From an uncultured Rivibacter sp. (GTDB lineage: Bacteria > Pseudomonadota > Gammaproteobacteria > Burkholderiales > Burkholderiaceae): a stretch of 18,478 bases of DNA. Positions 15,088-18,478 of the stretch are shown here, one piece after another (the first letter of the stretch is position 1; each line of letters opens with the position of its first letter). The stretch is from NCBI GenBank assembly GCA_946481025.1, contig CAMLNA010000090.1:1-18478 (forward strand), in the 5' to 3' direction. Position numbers and translations under genes: made by a program. The notes beneath the pieces were generated by a model. It worked only from the letters and a program-made list of their open reading frames with translations. It was not told the DNA's origin and did no database searches.

Positions 15088-15981
15088 GGGCGCCGCCTTG
15101 TCCTGCGCCACCTCGGCCTGCTCGGCCTCATAGCGCTGCAGCGCCCGCGCAAGCTGCTCTTCTTCTTCGGGACTGCCGATCACCGTGCTCAGGTGCTCGA
15201 AGTAGACGTTGGCGATGTCGTCGCTGGTGAGCACGAGCAGCGCGGTCGTCGCGTCGCCGGCCGAACCGCCCTCGAGCGCGGTGGTGTCGCCGGCGCGCCG
15301 CGGCTGGTCGCTGGTGATCTTGACGGTGCCCGAGCGCGCGCCGCGCAGCACGATGTAGCTGATGGTGCCGTCGGCCTTGGCATAGAAGTCCTGCAGGATC
15401 CCGTCGTAGATGAGCACCAGGTCCTCGTGGGCCGTCTTCGACAGCACGTGCGCGCGCACCAGCCGCGCCTCGGTCTGCTTGCTGCCGCGGCGCGCGGCGC
15501 CCTCGCGCTTGCGGCCTTCTTCGAGCATGAACAGGTAGCGGTGCCGCATGAGCGGCAGCCAGCCGCTGCTCACGCCCCAGCCACCCGCCAGGCCCAGCGC
15601 GAAGGCGGCGCCGGCCACGATGGCGAAGTAGGCCAGGATCCACGGCGCGAACGCGTCGAACATGCCGTTGAGCGCGCGCTGCGGACGCCCCGGCAGCGTG
15701 GCGCCGTCGATGCGCAGCACGGCGGCCAGCTGGTCGAAGTCGATGCAGGGCACGGCCGCGAGCCAGCCGCGGGCTGCGCCGCACACCACGGTGCTGTTGA
15801 TCACGCTGTAGGCCAGCGCGTGCACGAAGAAGCTGACCACCACCGCGCCGGCCAGCTGGCCCAGCGGGCTGGCGGGGACGCTTTCGCGGGTGACCTGGTG
15901 GGGCGCGTAGAAGCCCCAGAAGAAAAAGAAGCCGGGGAGCAGGAGGACGACGAGGACGCCGGTCGCCCAGGCGATGGACAT
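15079..15981 (-). CDS. Uncharacterised membrane protein with cytoplasmic C-terminal domain
   Basis: I do not recognise this 300-residue protein with confidence. It has three hydrophobic segments: 4-25 (with LLPGFFFFWGFYAP), 41-66 and 111-135. A basic linker (EEGRKREGAARRGSKQ, 154-169) leads to a soluble, beta-rich-looking domain at 170-270. That domain contains DGTISYIVLRG (204-214) and LLVLTSDDIANVYFEHL (248-264). A charged tail with a short helical region (EEEEQLARALQRYEAEQAE) ends it. The LPGFxF start and the SH3-like C-terminal part faintly recall DUF6338-type membrane proteins; a profile search would decide. It lies 21 bases behind a 70-residue gene and shares its promoter. Its own ribosome binding site is poor, suggesting coupling. 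Confidence 0.75.
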   Translation of the reverse strand: MSIAWATGVLVVLLLPGFFFFWGFYAPHQVTRESVPASPLGQLAGAVVVSFFVHALAYSVINSTVVCGAARGWLAAVPCIDFDQLAAVLRIDGATLPGRPQRALNGMFDAFAPWILAYFAIVAGAAFALGLAGGWGVSSGWLPLMRHRYLFMLEEGRKREGAARRGSKQTEARLVRAHVLSKTAHEDLVLIYDGILQDFYAKADGTISYIVLRGARSGTVKITSDQPRRAGDTTALEGGSAGDATTALLVLTSDDIANVYFEHLSTVIGSPEEEEQLARALQRYEAEQAEVAQDKAAPPA

Positions 15982-16002
15982 GGGGGAAGAAGCCGGGGAT
16001 GG

Positions 16003-16215
16003 TCAGCCGGCGAGGCGGCTGGCGCCGTCGTTCGCGGCGGTGGCTGCCCGGATGGCGCGGTCGCGCAGGTCTTCGATCTCGCGGATCACCGTGCCGAGGT
16101 TCACCGTGCGGCGCGACGGCTTGGAGAGCACCTGCATCACGATGTCGGCATTGCCGCCGGCCAGGCGCACCAGGCTCGTGTACAGCGCGTCATCCTTGTC
16201 TTTGAGGACCTGCAT
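16003..16215 (-). CDS. Small uncharacterised protein (70 residues)
   Basis: I do not recognise a family. The product is soluble and mostly helical by composition, with no signal peptide or membrane segment. A central stretch (VIREIEDLRDRAIRAATAAN, 43-62) could form an amphipathic helix. The start is well supported: GGAGAAGG lies directly upstream of the ATG at 16213-16215, and a promoter with TTGAGA and GATAAT elements lies 33-61 bases before it. The stop is 21 bases before the downstream membrane-protein gene, so the two form an operon and may act together. Confidence 0.7.
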   Translation of the reverse strand: MQVLKDKDDALYTSLVRLAGGNADIVMQVLSKPSRRTVNLGTVIREIEDLRDRAIRAATAANDGASRLAG

Positions 16216-16247
16216 GCCTTCTCCGGCTCGACTGTCGAACAGCGGGG

Positions 16248-16276
16248 ATTATCAGGGCGGGTGCTGATGTTCTCAA
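16248..16276 (-). promoter_or_regulatory. Sigma70-type promoter for the small-protein/membrane-protein pair
   Basis: On the minus strand the -35 hexamer TTGAGA (16271-16276) and the -10 hexamer GATAAT (16248-16253) are separated by exactly 17 bases. Each hexamer matches consensus at five of six positions. Transcription would start near 16241, giving a leader of about 25 bases before the ATG at 16215. The -35 overlaps the stop codon of the preceding gene. It is the best-looking promoter in the window. Confidence 0.65.
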
Positions 16277-16782
16277 GGGCACTGCAGCACCGTGCCCTGC
16301 ACCGTGCACATTCCTCGCGGGCCCAGCAGGCTGGGGCCGACCCATTGCAGGCGCGTGCCGTCGCTCGCCAGGCAGCCGGTCGCATCGCAGGCCGTCACCG
16401 TGAGCAGCGGCGCGGCGGCGGGCAAGGCGGGCGCGGGCAGCCCACCTTGCGGCACCACGCGCGGCGGCGGCACCGTGACCGGCGCCACGCTGAGGGGCGA
16501 CGAACCCCTCGGACCGGCCGGCGGCGTGCGGCGGTCGGCCCGTCCGCCGCCCAGGCAGGCGGTGGCCGCTTCGCGCTGCAGGGCTTGCAGGCGCGTGCGT
16601 GCGGCCCGCTGCCGTGGGTTGTCCTGAGGCGACGAAGCCGCAGCGGCGGCGGCGGCTTCCTGGGCCTGCAATGCCTCGAGCGCCCGGTGGCAGGCGGCGG
16701 AGTGGGCCCGGTCGTCGGACTGAGCGAGGGCGGCCTGGCAGGCGATGGCGATGGCGGCGGTGGCGGCAAGGGAAACGCGCAT
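16273..16782 (-). CDS. Secreted cysteine-containing protein of unknown function
   Basis: This 169-residue protein is not of a family I recognise. The signal peptide MRVSLAATAAIAIACQAALA ends in ALA before Q21, so it is probably exported. The mature protein starts with an alanine- and arginine-rich helical region (about 26-78) containing C31 and C76, which could bridge a helical hairpin. A proline-rich linker follows (85-126), then a compact C-terminal part with C132, C137, C159 and C168 (TACDATGC ... MCTVQGTVLQC), likely two more disulfides. The open frame extends far upstream across the neighbouring gene, but this ATG gives a signal peptide, so I chose it. The start is divergent from the VOC gene by 102 bases. 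Confidence 0.7.
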   Translation of the reverse strand: MRVSLAATAAIAIACQAALAQSDDRAHSAACHRALEALQAQEAAAAAAASSPQDNPRQRAARTRLQALQREAATACLGGGRADRRTPPAGPRGSSPLSVAPVTVPPPRVVPQGGLPAPALPAAAPLLTVTACDATGCLASDGTRLQWVGPSLLGPRGMCTVQGTVLQCP

Positions 16783-16810
16783 GGCGGTTGGAACGCAGCA
16801 GGTGTTGCGA

Positions 16811-16833
16811 GTTCGCACGAGGTCCGTACGAAC
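16811..16833. promoter_or_regulatory. Imperfect dyad in the divergent region
   Basis: GTTCGCACG and CGTACGAAC form 9-base arms with one mismatch around the 5-base centre AGGTC. The dyad lies between the divergent starts of the secreted protein (16782) and the VOC protein (16885), where an operator would be expected. No regulator gene is adjacent. Confidence 0.4.
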
Positions 16834-16884
16834 GCGCGGCAAGACAGCAGAATGCGGCTCGAACCAGCTGCCCGAGCCTGCGTC

Positions 16885-17280
16885 ATGTTCTCGCACATCT
16901 TCGTCGGCACCAACGACTTCGAACGCGCCCTGGCCTTCTACCGGCCCCTGATGACCGCCCTGGGCATCGAGCCGCGCTTCTGCGAGGCGGAGCGCCCGTG
17001 GGCCGGCTGGCAGACCACCGGCGGGCCCAGGCCGCTGTTCCTCATCGGCAAGCCCCATGACCAGCAGCCGCACCAGCCGGGCAACGGACAGATGGTGGCC
17101 TTCCTGGCCGAGAGCCGGGCCACGGTGGACCGCGCCCATGCGGTGGCGCTGGCCCACGGCGGCGGTTGCGAAGGCCCGCCCGGCCCGCGCCCCGAGTACC
17201 ACGCCCACTACTACGGCGCCTACTTCCGCGACCCCGACGGCAACAAGCTGTGCGTGGCGTGCCACAAGGCAGAGGCATGA
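16885..17280 (+). CDS. VOC-fold (glyoxalase/bleomycin-resistance family) protein
   Basis: This 131-residue protein is one VOC module of two beta-alpha-beta3 units. The N-terminal strand MFSHIFVGTNDFERALAFY carries H4, a usual metal ligand. The C-terminal half ends with the family signature HYYGAYFRDPDGNKL (about 111-125). Relatives act as glyoxalases, dioxygenases, antibiotic-binding proteins or epimerases, and nothing here fixes the substrate. The ATG at 16885 gives the normal family start; an in-frame ATG at 16852 would add 11 residues. Dispersed repeat copy D begins inside its last codons. Confidence 0.88.
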   Translation: MFSHIFVGTNDFERALAFYRPLMTALGIEPRFCEAERPWAGWQTTGGPRPLFLIGKPHDQQPHQPGNGQMVAFLAESRATVDRAHAVALAHGGGCEGPPGPRPEYHAHYYGAYFRDPDGNKLCVACHKAEA

Positions 17281-17387
17281 GACGCCCTGTGTCAACCTGG
17301 ATGTCGCGGGGCGAGCGCCGGGCCGCTCCCAAGCCGGCCCGCATCCCCCCAGGGGATCGTCCGGCGCCGACGGACGAGGGGCAGGCA
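17276..17387 (+). repeat. Dispersed repeat, family 2, copy D
   Basis: This second copy of the element at 9671-9785 is in the same orientation. It begins CATGAGACGCCCTGTGTC, overlapping the VOC stop codon, and ends with ACGAGGGGCAGGCA, overlapping the next gene's ATG. It therefore fills the whole gap between the two genes. Its last GAGGGG serves as the Shine-Dalgarno for the downstream gene. The inner palindrome ATCCCC-ccca-GGGGAT differs from copy C only in its loop and an adjacent base. Confidence 0.85.
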
Positions 17388-17740
17388 TGACCGACGAACG
17401 CGACACCGAACCCGCGCTGCGCATCGGCACCCTCGGCCTCGGGCTGCTGGCGGGTCTTGCAGGCGGGCTGCTGCTGGCCTCGCTGCTGCTCGCGCTGCGC
17501 ATCGAGGTGTCGTTCCCGCTCTTTGTCTTTGGCGGTGCGGCACTCGGCGCAGTGGCCGGCTATCTTTCAGCGGATGCGGGTTTCGGCCTGGTGGGCAGCG
17601 TGGTGCACTTCGTCATAGGCCTCTTCAGCTCCGCAGGCGATCGACCGGTGTACCCGGACCGCGATGCGTCGACGTGGATGAAGGCGATGCTCTGGCTGGG
17701 GCTGGCGGTCGGCCTGCTGATCAGCTGGTTCGTCTGGTGA
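17387..17740 (+). CDS. Small multi-pass membrane protein, unknown function
   Basis: This 117-residue protein has four hydrophobic segments: 14-37, 43-60, 66-81 and 99-116. They are glycine- and alanine-rich (GLGLLAGLAGGLLLASLLLAL), with a short charged N-terminus and a polar loop at 82-98 (SSAGDRPVYPDRDAST). It ends in ISWFVW. I recognise no family. The ATG at 17387 follows GAGGGG supplied by the dispersed repeat. The next gene starts 6 bases after its stop, so the two are probably co-transcribed. Confidence 0.72.
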   Translation: MTDERDTEPALRIGTLGLGLLAGLAGGLLLASLLLALRIEVSFPLFVFGGAALGAVAGYLSADAGFGLVGSVVHFVIGLFSSAGDRPVYPDRDASTWMKAMLWLGLAVGLLISWFVW

Positions 17741-17746
17741 GCGGCG

Positions 17747-18004
17747 ATGAAGCACGCGTCACCCGAGACCCTGAGGCTGCTGCAACCGCTGCTCGAAGCG
17801 CTGCGCCAGCTCGACACGCTGGTCGAACGAACCCCCGGCGCCTTCTATCTGAAGTCCCGCGCCTTCCTGCACTTTCATGAAGACCCGTCGGGCCTCTATG
17901 CCGACGTGAAGCTCGACCTGGCCACCTTCACCCGGCTGCGTGTGAACACGCAGGAGGAGCGGGCGGGACTGCTGCAGCAGGTGCGCCGCGCGCTGACCGC
18001 GTGA
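17747..18004 (+). CDS. Small conserved-looking soluble protein (85 residues)
   Basis: No family is recognised. The first 30 residues (PETLRLLQPLLEALRQLDTL) look helical. The middle (GAFYLKSRAFLHFHEDPSGLYADVKLD) looks like two or three beta strands, and the end (EERAGLLQQVRRALTA) is helical again. The order helix-strand-strand-helix suggests a compact alpha/beta fold. It starts 6 bases after the membrane-protein stop and was probably translated from the same message. An FNR-type box begins 5 bases after its stop and belongs to the next transcription unit. Confidence 0.7.
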   Translation: MKHASPETLRLLQPLLEALRQLDTLVERTPGAFYLKSRAFLHFHEDPSGLYADVKLDLATFTRLRVNTQEERAGLLQQVRRALTA

Positions 18005-18008
18005 TGGC

Positions 18009-18022
18009 TTGATGCGCATCAA
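18009..18022. promoter_or_regulatory. Perfect FNR/ANR-type binding site
   Basis: TTGATGCGCATCAA matches TTGAT-N4-ATCAA at all ten defined positions, and its centre GCGC is also symmetric. A possible -10 (TAGCAT, 18054-18059) lies 31 bases downstream, about nine bases further than in a standard class II FNR promoter. It would drive the region leading to the short ORF at 18097 or, further on, the monooxygenase gene at 18436. Confidence 0.7.
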
Positions 18023-18096
18023 GCCGGAGCTGGCGCGCCCGGGCACCGGTGGCTAGCATCGGTCATCCGCAGCAGCCGCCCCTCGAGAGGTTCGTC

Positions 18097-18231
18097 ATGG
18101 AACACCTGCTCGACTCGACCCGCAACGCCTCGCGACCCGCCGCGATGCCGCAGGTCCGCAAGGTGGAGGCCACGCGCCCCCTCGCTGCTCGCCACCCACC
18201 CCGCAAACAAAGCGTTGCAAGTTCCCGCTAA
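18097..18231 (+). CDS. Possible short ORF (44 residues) downstream of the FNR box
   Basis: An ATG with GAGAGG six bases upstream opens a 44-codon frame ending in TAA. The product is basic and arginine-rich (MEHLLDSTRNASRPAAMP at the start, HPPRKQSVASSR at the end), with no signal peptide or membrane segment. I recognise nothing similar. The ribosome binding site and the upstream FNR box support a real gene; the low-complexity composition and short length argue against it. It could also be a leader peptide or part of a non-coding leader. Confidence 0.35.
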   Translation: MEHLLDSTRNASRPAAMPQVRKVEATRPLAARHPPRKQSVASSR

Positions 18232-18344
18232 ATATTCGCGGCGCTGATTCGTCTTCTCTCTGAAGGCCAGCCTTGGTGGTGCATCAAGGCAAACAACCGT
18301 TGCGCAACCCCTGCGGCACATGACGCCATGGGCCGGTGGACGCA
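18232..18344. other. Intergenic leader with two short dyads upstream of the monooxygenase gene
   Basis: No gene is seen here. CCTTGGTGGTGCATCAAGG (18271-18289) is a dyad with 8-base arms and one mismatch. GTTGCGCAAC (18299-18308) is a perfect 10-base palindrome. Neither resembles a Fur box (GATAATGATAATCATTATC), although iron control would be expected for a siderophore gene. The stretch ends at repeat family 1, copy B. Confidence 0.35.
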
Positions 18345-18416
18345 GTGGGTCCGGCTTTGCCGGTCCACCTGCGGCGCCCCCTTGAGGGGGAGCGCCGCAG
18401 GCGCTACGGGGGTGGG
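18345..18416. repeat. Dispersed palindromic repeat, family 1, copy B
   Basis: This 72-base element repeats the structure at 3444-3513: GTGGGTCCGGC-ttt-GCCGGTCCAC, then CCCCCTTGAGGGGG, then a variable third stem, here GCGCCGCAGGCGC. Both copies end in GGGGGTGGG. The third stem differs in sequence but keeps pairing (GGCC/GGCC in copy A, GCGCC/GGCGC here), which suggests the fold is kept. It lies 19 bases before the monooxygenase start codon. Confidence 0.85.
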
Positions 18417-18435
18417 CCCAATCCAGGGAGAAGAG

Positions 18436-18478
18436 ATGCAAACCTACGACTTCATCGCGGTCGGGCTCGGTCCTTTCA
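18436..18478 (+). CDS. Start of a probable lysine/ornithine N-monooxygenase (siderophore synthesis), cut by window edge
   Basis: Only the first 14 residues are present: MQTYDFIAVGLGPF. This matches the N-terminal FAD-binding strand of the IucD/PvdA/AlcA family (YDxIxxGxGPFN), flavoenzymes that N-hydroxylate lysine, ornithine or diamines for hydroxamate siderophores. The ATG has a good upstream purine tract (AGGGAGAAGAG). The call rests on a short motif, so other GxGxxN flavoproteins cannot be excluded. More siderophore genes are expected to the right. Confidence 0.6.
   Translation, partial: MQTYDFIAVGLGPF

Noticed and set aside
17042..17344. Minus-strand open frame through repeat copy D
   Set aside because: It is made largely of repeat sequence and the antisense of the VOC gene. 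It mirrors the extension of the LysR frame through copy C, so it reflects the repeat rather than a gene.
18271..18289. A third FNR box
   Set aside because: The half-sites TTGGT and ATCAA are five bases apart instead of four and the first is degenerate, so I list it only as a dyad.

Overview
The window is GC-rich DNA with dense, tightly packed genes. The best fit is a betaproteobacterium of the order Burkholderiales (Comamonadaceae / Rubrivivax-Leptothrix type). This rests on codon bias, the orphan Bug-type binding protein, the cyo-SURF1-RegBA arrangement and the GC-rich dispersed palindromic repeats. It is an inference from content, not a database match.

Region 1 (1-7289, minus strand) is a respiratory operon read right to left: cyoA, cyoB, cyoC, a dispersed repeat, cyoD, a SURF1-family assembly factor, and a RegB/RegA redox-sensing two-component pair. 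Subunit II lacks the CuA ligands, and subunit I keeps the haem, CuB and ubiquinol-site residues, so this is a bo3-type ubiquinol oxidase. The kinase keeps the quinone-sensing GGxxNPF motif and a redox-type cysteine. The oxidase and a sensor of its own quinol substrate pool are therefore probably co-transcribed. At the far left edge the first 34 residues of another minus-strand gene are visible, possibly a type I restriction R subunit.

Region 2 (7290-8754) is a divergent promoter region with an FNR/ANR-type box, followed by an MHS-like MFS transporter on the plus strand.

Region 3 (8771-15072) is a LysR regulator divergent from a four-gene plus-strand operon. The genes encode an HMG-CoA-lyase-family enzyme with all catalytic residues, a class III CoA-transferase, a Bug/TctC periplasmic binding protein, and a single-chain aconitase/isopropylmalate-dehydratase-family hydro-lyase with the swivel domain first. 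Together they read as a complete route for importing and breaking down a short branched unsaturated or hydroxy acid. The best candidate is citraconate to (R)-citramalate to (R)-citramalyl-CoA to acetyl-CoA plus pyruvate. This is the most interesting system in the window.

Region 4 (15079-18478) holds mostly uncharacterised genes. On the minus strand are a membrane protein paired with a 70-residue protein behind a good sigma70-type promoter, and a secreted cysteine-containing protein. On the plus strand are a VOC-fold protein, a small multi-pass membrane protein and an 85-residue protein. A perfect FNR/ANR box and a doubtful short ORF follow. The window ends in the first 14 residues of a probable lysine/ornithine N-monooxygenase of siderophore synthesis.

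Two dispersed repeat families each occur twice: about 70 bp at 3444-3513 and 18345-18416, and about 112 bp at 9671-9785 and 17276-17387. All four copies sit between genes, and several touch start or stop codons. No tRNA, rRNA, CRISPR array or transposase was seen.
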